Of a stretch of DNA of 47,792 nucleotides, positions 17,013 to 25,439 are shown one piece after another. The notes under the pieces are model-generated. The model did no database searches. It saw only the letters and a list, made by a program, of their open reading frames with translations, and was not told the origin of the DNA. Both the position numbers and the translations under genes were made by a program. The stretch spans positions 1-47,792 of the forward strand of contig JACNKQ010000034.1 of the NCBI GenBank assembly GCA_014381945.1, in the 5' to 3' direction. This stretch comes from Actinomycetota bacterium (GTDB lineage Bacteria; Actinomycetota; Acidimicrobiia; Acidimicrobiales; MedAcidi-G1). Numbering within the stretch: the first letter of the stretch is position 1; each line of letters begins with the position of its first letter.

Positions 17013-18569
17013 CTACGGCCAGGGAACCTCTGCCAGTTCGTCGCGCAGTTCGTACTTGAGGATCTTGAGCGTGGCGTTGCGGGGCAGGGCGCCTCCGTAG
17101 ACGACCAGTTGTTCGGGAACCTTCTGGCGCATCAGCCCTGCAGACCCGCAGGCACCGACCATGTCGTCGAAGGTGAGCGGCTCTGCGCCGTCGGTGGTCT
17201 CGACGACGGCACACACCCGCTCTCCCCGTTCGGCGTCCGGGAGCCCGATCACGGCGACGGCGTTGACCGACGGGTGGGCGAACAGCACGTCTTCGACCTC
17301 CTTGGCGGAGATGTTCTCACCCTTCCGGATGATGATGTCCTTGACACGGCCGGTGAGGGTGAGGTGACCGTCCTCGCGCATGACACCGAGGTCGCCGCTG
17401 CGGAAGCGGCCCTGTTCGTCGAATGCATCAGCATCCAGCGATGCGTCCCGGTAGCCCCTGAACAGCTGGGGTCCGGCGATGAAGACCTCGCCCTCCTCCC
17501 CCGGGTCACAGGTGGAGCCGTCGGGCCGCACGACGCTCACCTCGGCGCCGAAGACCGGTGCCCCGTCGGTGTGGGCAAGTTGGTCGTCGGTGTCGTGGGG
17601 TGACCCCTGGCAGATCATGGGGCTCTCGGTCATGCCGTAGCCGTGCGCAACGGGTATTCCCATCTCCGCCTGCACCTCGAAGAACACCTCGGGTGGCTTG
17701 GGCGCACCGCCGCCCGACAGAAGGCGCAGCGTCGGGATGATGGGCTCGTCCGGGGTCTGGCGCTGGACGTTGAGGAACATCGTGTAGAACGCCGTGCTCC
17801 CCCCGGCCATTGTCACGCCGAGGCGACGGTACGCCTCGATCGTGGGCAGCAGGTCGAACTTCTCCACCAGCACAGCCGGGAACCCGCTTGCCAGCAGGCA
17901 GACCAGGTAGTCGGGACCGCCGATGTGCGAGTAGGGGAAGGCGATCGATCCGACATCGTCGGCCTGCATGCCGAGCGCCCCGGCGAGCCCTACTCCCCCG
18001 GCCATCAGGCTGGCGTCGCTGTGCATGACCCCCTTTGGGTCGGAGGTCGTCCCGGACGTGTAGTAGATCCACCGGATCGGCTCATCATGGGAATCGGGTA
18101 TGGGTGGCAGTTCCGACGGGTCTCCCTCTGGGAGTGAGTCGTAGGCGACCAGGATCCTCGGTGGCGCCTCGAGGTCGGCGGTCGCCCGTTCGACCATTGC
18201 CGTGTAGTCGAAGCCCCCCCATTCGCCTGGCATGAGCACCAGATCAGCTTCTGTCTGTCGGATGCAGAAGCCGACCTCACGCTCCCGATATATGTGGAGG
18301 ATCGGGTTCTGGACGGCTCCTAGCCGGGAGAGCGCCAGCGAGGCAACGACGGTTTCGATGCGGGTGGGCAGGATCCAGGTCACCGCCGTACCCGCACCGA
18401 CGCCCATGGCGGCGAAGCCGGTCGCAACGCGCTCGGCTGCCGCCTTCACATCTGCGAACGTGAGCGAGCGCCCCTCGGTGTCGATCAGCATCTTGCGATC
18501 TGGCGTCGACGCCACACGGCGTTCGAGCAGTTCCCAGAAGGTCCGGGCATCGTAGATGGGGTCGCTCAC
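17013..18569 (-). CDS. AMP-dependent acyl-CoA synthetase (ANL superfamily)
   Basis: 518 residues, activates a carboxylic acid to its CoA thioester through an acyl-adenylate. Visible motifs: the phosphate loop YYTSGTTSDPKGVMHSD, the aromatic/Thr motif HGYGMTESP, the ribose-binding Asp in RFRSGDLGVM, the hinge GRVKDIIIRKGENIS and the C-terminal catalytic Lys in LPRNATLKILKYEL. The closest families by eye are cyclohexanecarboxylate- and medium-chain acyl-CoA ligases; the substrate is not determined. The start is GTG 18567-18569 with GGAGG six bases upstream. It may pair with the adjacent crotonase, though that gene is on the opposite strand. Confidence 0.9.
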   Translation of the reverse strand: MSDPIYDARTFWELLERRVASTPDRKMLIDTEGRSLTFADVKAAAERVATGFAAMGVGAGTAVTWILPTRIETVVASLALSRLGAVQNPILHIYREREVGFCIRQTEADLVLMPGEWGGFDYTAMVERATADLEAPPRILVAYDSLPEGDPSELPPIPDSHDEPIRWIYYTSGTTSDPKGVMHSDASLMAGGVGLAGALGMQADDVGSIAFPYSHIGGPDYLVCLLASGFPAVLVEKFDLLPTIEAYRRLGVTMAGGSTAFYTMFLNVQRQTPDEPIIPTLRLLSGGGAPKPPEVFFEVQAEMGIPVAHGYGMTESPMICQGSPHDTDDQLAHTDGAPVFGAEVSVVRPDGSTCDPGEEGEVFIAGPQLFRGYRDASLDADAFDEQGRFRSGDLGVMREDGHLTLTGRVKDIIIRKGENISAKEVEDVLFAHPSVNAVAVIGLPDAERGERVCAVVETTDGAEPLTFDDMVGACGSAGLMRQKVPEQLVVYGGALPRNATLKILKYELRDELAEVPWP

Positions 18570-18597
18570 CGCAGGCCTCCGCTGACCGCAACCAGCT

Positions 18598-19284
18598 TCA
18601 GTCGCCCCCCTGGCAGCTGTCGTTGCGGAGGGTTCCGTTGCTACCGATGGTGCTGCACCAGAAAGAACGCCGGTCGATCATGCCTTCGACCCGGGCACCG
18701 GTCATGTTGGCCGACTTGAGGTCGGCCTCGACCATCATGGCCGCAGTCAGATCGGAACGGGTCATGTCGGTGTGCGACAGGTCCGTGTGGAAGAACATCG
18801 CAGCAGGCGCCCTGACCTCGCTGAGCGTCGCACCGGCCAGGTTGGTGTTGGACATCGATGCACCTGCCAGGTTGGCGCCGGTCAGGTCGGCGCCGACCAT
18901 CAGCGCCCCGTCGAGGATCGCTCCCTCGAGGTTGGCGCCCATCAGGTCTATGCCGGGGATGACCGCACCGGCAAGGTCCTGTCCAGAGAAGTCGGCGCCG
19001 CTGCACGAACCGTTCGGAACCAGGACACACTCCTGGCCGTCGGCATCCGGTTCCTCCACGGACTCGGTTGTCGTGGTGACGGTCGTCGTGGTCGTGGTCT
19101 CGTCTTCCGTGCCGGTCGTGGTCGTGGTCTCGTCTTCCGTGCCGGATGTGGTCGTGGTGGCTGTCGTCGTGGTCGTCGGTTCCGTGGCATCGTCACCGCC
19201 GCCACCGCACGCCCCGAGTACCACCAGGGCTGCCGCCAACAGGAGCCACCTGCTCCAACTTCGCCTGATTCCGCTGCCCCCCAT
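18598..19284 (-). CDS. Pentapeptide-repeat lipoprotein
   Basis: 228 residues. ATG 19282-19284 follows AGAGGGGA and gives a lipoprotein signal ending VVLGAC; longer readings would overlap the upstream gene. After the lipid Cys comes an acidic Thr-rich linker (TTTTTATTTT and GTEDETTTTT units, about residues 30-85). Then about 20 pentapeptide repeats of the A(D/N)LxG kind (GADFSGQDLAGAVIPG, ADLTGANLAGASMSNTNLAG), expected to fold as a right-handed quadrilateral beta-helix. A terminal hairpin FWC...DSC has two Cys spaced by 13 residues around an NG turn. It begins 43 bases after the stop of the giant repeat protein on the same strand, so the two are probably one operon and may work together at the cell surface. 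No enzymatic function is suggested. Confidence 0.88.
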   Translation of the reverse strand: MGGSGIRRSWSRWLLLAAALVVLGACGGGGDDATEPTTTTTATTTTSGTEDETTTTTGTEDETTTTTTVTTTTESVEEPDADGQECVLVPNGSCSGADFSGQDLAGAVIPGIDLMGANLEGAILDGALMVGADLTGANLAGASMSNTNLAGATLSEVRAPAAMFFHTDLSHTDMTRSDLTAAMMVEADLKSANMTGARVEGMIDRRSFWCSTIGSNGTLRNDSCQGGD

Positions 19285-19327
19285 TACCGAATCCCCTCTG
19301 ATCGCCCGCTTGCACATGGTCATCTCG

Positions 19328-22300
19328 TCATCCATCCTCGGAGGATGTCGCACCCTCGGACGCGAAGTCGTAGGTGTAGGTGACGCCATCGACCTCGACC
19401 GTGACCCCTGAGCTGGTCTTGGTGGACACCGCACTCGTGCCGTCGGCGGACTCGACCGTCATGGTCAGGCCGTCGGACGAGATGCTGGACGTGGCGCCGC
19501 TTTCGGAGGTGATCTCTGTGGACCCGTCGGTCGCTGTGGCAGTCGACACGGCACCCATCACCGCTCCCGCTGAGTCGAACGTGCGGGTGCCGATGGGCGA
19601 CTCGACGGTCATGGAGCCGTCCGTGCCCATGGTGACGACGAGTTCATCACCGTTGCCCATGACGACGTCGATGGTGCCGTCCTCCGGGTTGGCGGTAAGC
19701 GATTCGATTCCGCCTGCGCCCTCCACGTAGTCGTAGGCAACCTGCAACTCGCCGGTATCGCCCGTCGACACCCTGGCCATCGAGCCGTCCTGCGATTCGA
19801 TCAGCTTCCCGTTGGTCGTGATCGCGACAGAACTGGTGGATCCATCCGCGTGTGTGACCGTCTGGGCACCGTTGGGGGCGGTCACGATCTCGGTGCCGTC
19901 AGGAAGGACGGTCCGTGTCGAGCCGTCGGCCAGACGAGTGGTGTCCTGTTCGCCACCGTCGCCCTCGACGTGGGTCGAGACCCTGGTCTTCGGGTTGAAG
20001 GCCGTGACGCTGCCGCCGGCATCGCTGGCCACGATCGTGCCGTCGGACTGCTCACGCGTCTTGTAGACCGCTCCGCTCGAATCAGTGAAGGTCGTAATCC
20101 CCGTGTCCGGGTTGAACCGTTCCTCAGAACCGTCCGAGTACACGATCAGCACCGTGCCGTCGGCGAGCACCATCTCAGTCTCTGTCGCCCCCGATGGGCT
20201 GGTGCGCACGGTCACCGAACCGTCGGCCGTCCGGGTCTCTTCCCAGCCATCGCTGTGGATGGTGAACCGGCCGCCGTCCTCTTCGATGACGGTCGTGTGG
20301 TTGTTGCCCCATTCGTCGGACCAGGTGCTGGATCCGTCGGCGCGGACCATCTCGGTGGATCCGTCGGCATTGCGGACCACGAGGTCGCCGCCCTCGTTGA
20401 GGCTGCCGACATCGACCGTGCCATCCGGATGGCGGTATTCGAAGCTCCCGTCGGGTCGTTCGACCCTGACAGAGCCGTCCGACTCTCTGGTGGTCCTGAT
20501 CCCTGTCGCCGGGTCGACCGTGGTCTCATAGGTGTAGCCGGTGGACTCGGTCCAGACCTCCCGGCCGTCGGCGTATGCGGTCCAGGTCGAACCGTCCTCG
20601 TAGGTGGTTACCTCGGCGGCCTGGTCACCAGACCCGATCGTGGATGTGGACGAGGTCTCGCCGAACGGATCTGTGTACTGAGCCTTTCCGTCCGGGAACA
20701 CGACCCACTTCGAGCCGTCGGAGTAGGTCCAGACCTCGGCGCCATCGCCGCGTGTCCTGAACTCCTCCCAGGACCCGTCGGGATATGCGGTCCTGGAGGA
20801 ACCGTCGAGTTGCACCGTCTCGACCGTGCCGTCCGACCAGGTCATGGTCGTGGAGCCGTCGCTGTTGGCCACCGCGGTCGGCGGGATCCATTCATCGATG
20901 GTTCCATCCACATCGGTCCAGATCGTCCGTCCGTCGTCGCACCAGGTGAAGCTGGTGCCGTCGCTGTAGGAGTCGGTGGAGCAGCCTGTGTCGTCGTCGT
21001 AGGTGTAGACGGGCGGCGCCCAGGACTCGGTTTCACCGTCGGTGTCCTGCCACCAGCCGGTGCCGTCGTCGCACCATGCGCTCTTGGAGCCGTCGGCGTT
21101 CTCGTCGATCTGGCAGCCAGTCTCATCGTCCCAGAACGAGCTGTGTTCGGAGCCGTCCACATCGACCCAGGTGCTGCTGCCGTCCTCGCACCAGATGTTC
21201 CTGGAGCCGTCGGTGCGCTCCTCGGAGGTGCACCCGGTATCCGGGTCGTAGGTGCTGGTCCACTCCTCGTGGTAGCCGTCGGCGCTGGTCCACGAGCCGG
21301 TGCCGTCCTCGCACCAGACGTTGCTGGAACCGTCGGCGTTGAGCGTCTCGGAACAACCCGTCGCCTGGTCCCAGGTAGAGGTAGAGCCGTCGGAGTTGGT
21401 CCAGAAGTTGGAACCGTCGTCGCACCAGGAGTTGGTCGATCCGTCAGAGCGCTCCTCGGTGGTGCATCCGGTATCCGGGTCGTACACCGCCGCCGACCAC
21501 GTGACGGTTTCGCCCGAGTGCGGGTCGGTCCAGGCACCCGAGCCGTCGTCGCACCAGACGTTGGTCGATCCATCCGAGTAGCTCTGGGTGGTGCAGCCGG
21601 TCTCGTCGTCACGGACCTCGTTCCAGGTCTGCACGAGTCCCTGGGAATCGGTCCATGAACCCGAGCCGTCTTCGCACCAGACGCTGGTCGAGCCGTCCCA
21701 TTCGGTGGTTGTCGAACAGCCTGACTCGTGGTCGTAGAGGCTCACCGACTTGTTGCCGTGCTCGTCGGTCCACTCGTTGGTGCCGTCGTCGCACCACTTC
21801 GAGAAACTGCCGTCAGAGCGGGTTTCGACACTGCAGCCGGTGGCTGTGTCGTAGGTCGACTTGGAGGTGTTGCCGAACTCGTCGGTCCACACGTTGGACC
21901 CGTCGTCGCACCACTGGCTGGTGGAACCGTTGGTATAGGTCTCGGTGGTGCAGCCGGTCTCCTCGTCACGGACCTGCGTCCAGGACTCGGTGCGGCCGAA
22001 CTCGTCGGTCCGGGAGCCCGAGCCGTCGTCGCACCAGGTGTCGGACATACCGCTGCTGTAGGTGTTGGTGCGACAGCCGGTCTCCTCGTCGTAGACCTCC
22101 GACCATTGTTCGGAATTGCCGCGTGAATCGGTCCAAGAACCGGATCCGTCTTCGCACCAGGTATTGCTGGAGCCATCCCAGTTGATCGTGACACTGCAAC
22201 CGGTCGCCTCGTCGTAGGTCGTGGAGCTGGTGTTGCCGAACTCGTCGGTCCACATGTTGGAGCCGTCGTCGCACCACATGTTCACGGTCCCGTCGGAACG

Positions 22301-24064
22301 CTCCTCGGTCGTGCAGCCGGTTGTGTCGTCGTAGCTGCTCATCCAGGACTCGGACCGGCCGTATTCGTCGGTGTACGAACCGGAGCCGTCGTCGCACCAG
22401 GTGTCGGCCGAACCGTTCGAGCGGGTGGTCGTGCGGCAGCCGGTCTCTTCGTCGTATTCCTCGTTCCAGGTTTCCTCGTTGCCGAACTGGTCGATGTTCG
22501 ATCCCCGACCGTCCTCGCACCACATGTTGGAGCTGCCATCCGAGTTGGTGGTCATGCTGCAGCCGGTCTCCTCGTCGTAGCTCGACTCCGAGGTGTTGCC
22601 GAACTCGTCGGTCCACGAGTTGTAGCCGTCGTCGCACCAGACGTTGGCACTGCCGTCGCTGTAGGTCGTGGTGCTGCAGCCGGTCTCCTCGTCGAATTCC
22701 TCGCAGCGGGTGCGGATGGAACCGTCCCATTCGGATTCCGTGTAGCAGCCGGTCTCCTCGTCGTAGCTGCTCTCCTGGCGGTTGCCCGAGGCGTCCTCCC
22801 ACCAGTTGGAGCCGTCGTCGCACCAGCCGCTCTCGCTGCCGTCGTCGCTCACGGTGATCGAGCAGCCGGTGGCCTCGTCGTAGCTCGACTCCGAACGGCC
22901 GCCGTCGCTGTCGGTACTCCAGTTCGATCCGTCGTCGCACCAGGCGTTCTCGCTGCCGTCGCTGTACGTCGTGATGGTGCAGCCGGTGGCCTCGTCGTAG
23001 GACTCGCAACGCGTCTGGACCGACCCGTCGCCCCGAGTCTCGGTGTAGCAGCCCGTGGACTCGTCGTACGTCGAGCCGGAAGTGTTTCCGTCGCTGTCGA
23101 CGTACCAGTTCGATCCGTCGTCGCACCAGCCGCTCTCGCTGCCGTCTGAGTAGGTCTGGGTCTCGCAGCCGGTGTCAGGGTCGTACTCGCTGGAGTATCC
23201 GTCGTCGTTTTGTGAACCGCGGGATCCGTCGTCGCAGTTCCAGTCCTCGCCGCCGTCCCAGGTGTTGACCCAGCAACCCGTGGCCTCGTTGTACTCGCCC
23301 GACTGGTCGCCGCCGCCACCGCCATCGCCACCGCCGCCGTCGTCGCACCACTCGTCGGTGATGGATCCCGAGGAATCCCATTCGCTGTAGCAACCCGAGG
23401 GACCATCGAACCAGTAGCCCGAGCCGTCGCCCGAGTTGCCGCCCCAACTGCCGTCGTCGCAGTTCTGGTCGTTGTTGCCGTCGCCGTAGTCGTTGACCCA
23501 GCAGCCCGTGTCCTCTTCGTAGACGCTGCCGTCGCCTCCCGGATCGCCGCCGTCGCTGCCGCCGCACCAGCTGTCGACCGTCGCCCCCGAAGAATCCCAC
23601 TCGTTGTAGCAGTCCGAGCCGGCGTCGTACCAGGCACCTGCACCGTCGGTCGAGTTCCAGCCCCAACTACCGTCGTCACAGTTCTGGTCACCGCTGCCGT
23701 CGCCGTAGTCGAAGATCCAGCATCCGGAGCCCTCGTCGTACCACGAGTTGTCCCCGCCTCCGCCGTCGTCGCTGCCCTCTGCGCACGAGTCGTAGGTGGT
23801 AGCTCCCGTCGAGTCCCAGTCGACCTGGCAACCCGAGGGCCCGTCGTACCTGTAGCCCGATCCGTCCGTCCAGTTGGACCCGTAGCTCCCGTCGTCGCAG
23901 GACTGGTCCCACGCACCGTCCTCGTATGTCGTGATGTCGCAGCCCGAGGCGTCGTCGCGCGAATACTGGGGCCACTCGTCCTGTGCCGCAGCCGGGGTGG
24001 CCAGCACGGAGGCCAGCGGTGCGAGCACCGCAAAGACGAGAATCGACAACCGCCGCAACACCAT
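19328..24064 (-). CDS. Giant exported Cys/Asp-rich DGS-repeat protein, unknown function
   Basis: 1,578 residues, not recognised as a named family. ATG 24062-24064 follows AAGGAG and starts a signal peptide (cleavage likely after ATPAAA, residue 27). Residues about 42-1042 hold 27 cysteine pairs. The usual unit is 39-42 residues: YDEETGC, then SDGS, then WCDDGS, then WTDEFGN. Pair spacing is nearly always 13 residues (12-14 in four early units). There are 54 cysteines, an even number, and none elsewhere. Residues about 1043-1578 lack Cys but keep DG turns every 8-15 residues (AYPDGSW, TYSDGSKW, VFPDGK), resembling the single-layer beta hairpins of the TCP10/CPAP G-box. The mature protein is extremely acidic, with DxDG-like turns that could bind calcium. 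There is no C-terminal membrane anchor or sorting motif. Inference: an extracellular, disulfide-laddered fibre or adhesin. Confidence 0.88.
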   Translation of the reverse strand: MVLRRLSILVFAVLAPLASVLATPAAAQDEWPQYSRDDASGCDITTYEDGAWDQSCDDGSYGSNWTDGSGYRYDGPSGCQVDWDSTGATTYDSCAEGSDDGGGGDNSWYDEGSGCWIFDYGDGSGDQNCDDGSWGWNSTDGAGAWYDAGSDCYNEWDSSGATVDSWCGGSDGGDPGGDGSVYEEDTGCWVNDYGDGNNDQNCDDGSWGGNSGDGSGYWFDGPSGCYSEWDSSGSITDEWCDDGGGGDGGGGGDQSGEYNEATGCWVNTWDGGEDWNCDDGSRGSQNDDGYSSEYDPDTGCETQTYSDGSESGWCDDGSNWYVDSDGNTSGSTYDESTGCYTETRGDGSVQTRCESYDEATGCTITTYSDGSENAWCDDGSNWSTDSDGGRSESSYDEATGCSITVSDDGSESGWCDDGSNWWEDASGNRQESSYDEETGCYTESEWDGSIRTRCEEFDEETGCSTTTYSDGSANVWCDDGYNSWTDEFGNTSESSYDEETGCSMTTNSDGSSNMWCEDGRGSNIDQFGNEETWNEEYDEETGCRTTTRSNGSADTWCDDGSGSYTDEYGRSESWMSSYDDTTGCTTEERSDGTVNMWCDDGSNMWTDEFGNTSSTTYDEATGCSVTINWDGSSNTWCEDGSGSWTDSRGNSEQWSEVYDEETGCRTNTYSSGMSDTWCDDGSGSRTDEFGRTESWTQVRDEETGCTTETYTNGSTSQWCDDGSNVWTDEFGNTSKSTYDTATGCSVETRSDGSFSKWCDDGTNEWTDEHGNKSVSLYDHESGCSTTTEWDGSTSVWCEDGSGSWTDSQGLVQTWNEVRDDETGCTTQSYSDGSTNVWCDDGSGAWTDPHSGETVTWSAAVYDPDTGCTTEERSDGSTNSWCDDGSNFWTNSDGSTSTWDQATGCSETLNADGSSNVWCEDGTGSWTSADGYHEEWTSTYDPDTGCTSEERTDGSRNIWCEDGSSTWVDVDGSEHSSFWDDETGCQIDENADGSKSAWCDDGTGWWQDTDGETESWAPPVYTYDDDTGCSTDSYSDGTSFTWCDDGRTIWTDVDGTIDEWIPPTAVANSDGSTTMTWSDGTVETVQLDGSSRTAYPDGSWEEFRTRGDGAEVWTYSDGSKWVVFPDGKAQYTDPFGETSSTSTIGSGDQAAEVTTYEDGSTWTAYADGREVWTESTGYTYETTVDPATGIRTTRESDGSVRVERPDGSFEYRHPDGTVDVGSLNEGGDLVVRNADGSTEMVRADGSSTWSDEWGNNHTTVIEEDGGRFTIHSDGWEETRTADGSVTVRTSPSGATETEMVLADGTVLIVYSDGSEERFNPDTGITTFTDSSGAVYKTREQSDGTIVASDAGGSVTAFNPKTRVSTHVEGDGGEQDTTRLADGSTRTVLPDGTEIVTAPNGAQTVTHADGSTSSVAITTNGKLIESQDGSMARVSTGDTGELQVAYDYVEGAGGIESLTANPEDGTIDVVMGNGDELVVTMGTDGSMTVESPIGTRTFDSAGAVMGAVSTATATDGSTEITSESGATSSISSDGLTMTVESADGTSAVSTKTSSGVTVEVDGVTYTYDFASEGATSSEDG
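20930..23945. repeat. Tandem coding repeats, about 27 degenerate units of roughly 70-125 bp
   Basis: The plus strand carries a recurring 13-mer (CGTCGTCGCACCA, or CGTCCTCGCACCA) about every 117-126 bases, the complement of codons for WCDDG or WCEDG. Units differ throughout at synonymous and replacement positions, so the expansion is old and under protein-level constraint. The repeat phase always keeps the minus-strand frame. Confidence 0.9.
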
Positions 24065-24160
24065 GGAAACTCCTTGGTCAGGTTGTACGGACATTACTTC
24101 GTGGTGCCCGATGTATGACATCAGGAGCGTAGACCCTGTCGACTCCTACACTCAAGCAAC

Positions 24161-24234
24161 CGGGATGTGGCGCAGCCAGGCAGCGCACCTGCTTTGGGAG
24201 CAGGGGGTCGGCGGTTCAAATCCGCCCATCCCGA
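24161..24234 (+). tRNA. tRNA-Pro (anticodon UGG)
   Basis: A complete cloverleaf: acceptor CGGGATG paired with CATCCCG, D-arm GCGC/GCGC, anticodon arm CCTGC-TTTGGGA-GCAGG with TGG at the anticodon, T-arm GGCGG-TTCAAAT-CCGCC, discriminator A. CCA is not encoded. A TACACT box at 24147-24152 is a plausible -10. Confidence 0.95.
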
Positions 24235-24252
24235 CGGAACCGGCGAGCCGTC

Positions 24253-24358
24253 GAACAGTCGGCGGCGGGTACCGGGGCCGGCACTGTTCATCGAGGCCGA
24301 CCCCACCGGCACGCGATCGACCCCCGGTGGCGGGTACCGGGGGCCGATCTGGGGTCGA
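24253..24358 (+). other. Two tandem hairpins with the same apex and different stems
   Basis: Hairpin A spans 24253-24289 (outer stem GAACAGT with ACTGTTC, perfect 7 bp). Hairpin B spans 24317-24358 (outer stem TCGACCCC with GGGGTCGA, perfect 8 bp; an alternative CCCCCGGT/ACCGGGGG pairing overlaps it). Both hold almost the same apical sequence, GGCGGGTACCGGGGCCG at 24264-24280 and a one-base-longer version at 24329-24346. Conserved apex plus different but paired stems suggests a structured RNA or a duplicated element. No known family is recognised. Confidence 0.45.
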
Positions 24359-24570
24359 CACCGGGCGTTGCCGCTTCGGCGGGAGTGCGGCAATGGCCCG
24401 TTGATGCGCCGGCCCGTTCTGAGGGGCCCTACCGCCGGAAAGCCGTGACGGGGTCCGACGGAACGGACCCGTTGTTCGACACGGAACCTACTCCCCCGGA
24501 TGCGGTTTGTCTCGTGGGTCGCCCCGTGCACCACCACGCCCCGACCCGAACGTCGACCGGCATCGGCCCG

Positions 24571-24584
24571 TAGGCTCCGGCGCC
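24571..24584 (+). promoter_or_regulatory. -10 box (TAGGCT) of the histidine phosphatase gene
   Basis: TAGGCT at 24571-24576 is eight bases before the GTG at 24585, and no ribosome-binding site is visible. This matches the leaderless pattern seen repeatedly in this window. Confidence 0.4.
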
Positions 24585-25190
24585 GTGGAGTTGCTGATCG
24601 TCCGACATGCCCGTCCTGAGGCTGAAACCCGCCCGGAAGGCGAGGGCGCCGACCCTCCCCTCTCCGGGATCGGTCGACTCCAGGCGCAGGCGACGGCCGA
24701 CCTGCTCGCCGGGGAGGGCGAAGAGTCCATCGACCACATCGTCACCAGCTCGATGCGCCGGGCTGTCGAGACGGCCGCCCCCCTTGCGCTGCAACTGGGT
24801 CTAGACCCGGAACTCCTGGCCGACCTCGAGGAATCAGATCGGCACCGCTCCGAATACGTTCCCGCCGAGGAGATGGACGACGACCACGTGATCGTGCGCG
24901 AGTTCCTCGAGGACCGCGAGTCGGTGTTCGGCGGCGACTATCCGGCCTTTCGACGACGTGTCACCGACGCCTTCGACGGTATCGTGGAACAGAACCGGGG
25001 ACGCACCGTCGCCGTGTACTGCCACGGAATGGTGATGGGCGTCTTCCTTCAGTCGATCCTCGGCTACGACGACCCGTTCGCCATCCTCCACGACTACTGC
25101 GGGATCCTGCGGGTGACCGCCTCGTCGAACGGGCTGCGGACCGTGCGCTGCGTAAACGAAGCCGCACACGTCCGACACCTGTTGGGGTAG
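24585..25190 (+). CDS. Histidine phosphatase (phosphoglycerate mutase-like) family protein
   Basis: 201 residues. The N-terminal catalytic motif is LLIVRHARPE (RHA in place of the usual RHG, with the nucleophilic His kept). The second catalytic His is in AVYCHGMVMG, and the phosphate-pocket Arg appears in TSSMRRAVETA. This places it in the histidine phosphatase superfamily branch 1. Substrates range from sugar phosphates to nucleotides and proteins and cannot be assigned. I start at GTG 24585, since longer readings enter the non-coding hairpin region. The stop codon lies in a perfect 18-base direct duplication (25184-25219). Confidence 0.85.
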   Translation: MELLIVRHARPEAETRPEGEGADPPLSGIGRLQAQATADLLAGEGEESIDHIVTSSMRRAVETAAPLALQLGLDPELLADLEESDRHRSEYVPAEEMDDDHVIVREFLEDRESVFGGDYPAFRRRVTDAFDGIVEQNRGRTVAVYCHGMVMGVFLQSILGYDDPFAILHDYCGILRVTASSNGLRTVRCVNEAAHVRHLLG

Positions 25191-25219
25191 GCAAGCGGCT
25201 CGGGGTAGGCAAGCGGCTC
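25184..25219. repeat. Perfect 18-bp tandem duplication including the phosphatase stop codon
   Basis: GGGGTAGGCAAGCGGCTC occurs at 25184-25201 and again at 25202-25219. The first copy contains the TAG stop at 25188-25190, so the duplication lies just at the gene end. A recent slippage event is the simplest reading. Confidence 0.9.
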
Positions 25220-25271
25220 GGGCGTCCGGAAGCGACAGAGCCGGCCCGTGAGGACCGGCTCTGGTGGCATG

Positions 25272-25344
25272 TACCCCGTACGGGATTCGAACCCGTGTTA
25301 CCAGGTTGAGAACCTGGCGTCCTGGGCCTCTAGACGAACGGGGC
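25272..25344 (-). tRNA. tRNA-Glu (anticodon CUC)
   Basis: Minus-strand cloverleaf: acceptor GCCCCGT with ACGGGGT (first pair G-U), anticodon arm CCAGG-TTCTCAA-CCTGG with CTC, T-arm with GGTTCGAATCC, discriminator A. It lies downstream of gltX and tRNA-Gln on the same strand. Confidence 0.95.
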
Positions 25345-25439
25345 CGGTGACAGTGCCCACGGCCGATGCGACCATCGGGTCCGTGGGCGGCGCTCAGTGT
25401 AGCGATAGCCGTTCAGGCCGCGTCTCGCTCAGGAAATTG

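Larger units (their letters stand above)
24235..24584. other. 350-base non-coding stretch between tRNA-Pro and the phosphatase gene
   Basis: I see no credible gene on either strand. It contains the two related hairpins at 24253-24358, a third hairpin at 24451-24470 (GGGTCCG, six-base loop, CGGACCC) without a T-tract, and the TAGGCT box at 24571-24576 that probably serves the downstream gene. Confidence 0.6.

Noticed and set aside
19850-21658. 602-codon plus-strand frame opposite the giant repeat protein
   Set aside because: It has no recognisable domain and mirrors the repeat codons of the minus-strand gene, which has a signal peptide and ribosome-binding site.
20930-23945. Regularly spaced repeats that could suggest a CRISPR array
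   Set aside because: The repeats are degenerate, the spacers are also repetitive, and the period keeps the coding frame; there are no cas genes.
24235-24360. Integration (att) site at the 3' end of tRNA-Pro
   Set aside because: No integrase, no duplicated tRNA end and no foreign-looking block are visible nearby.
24451-24470. Rho-independent terminator at the GGGTCCG/CGGACCC hairpin
   Set aside because: The stem is good but no T-rich tract follows; kept only as a hairpin within the non-coding stretch.
24121-24537. Minus-strand open frame across tRNA-Pro and the hairpin region
   Set aside because: It runs through a complete tRNA gene and has no protein-like pattern.
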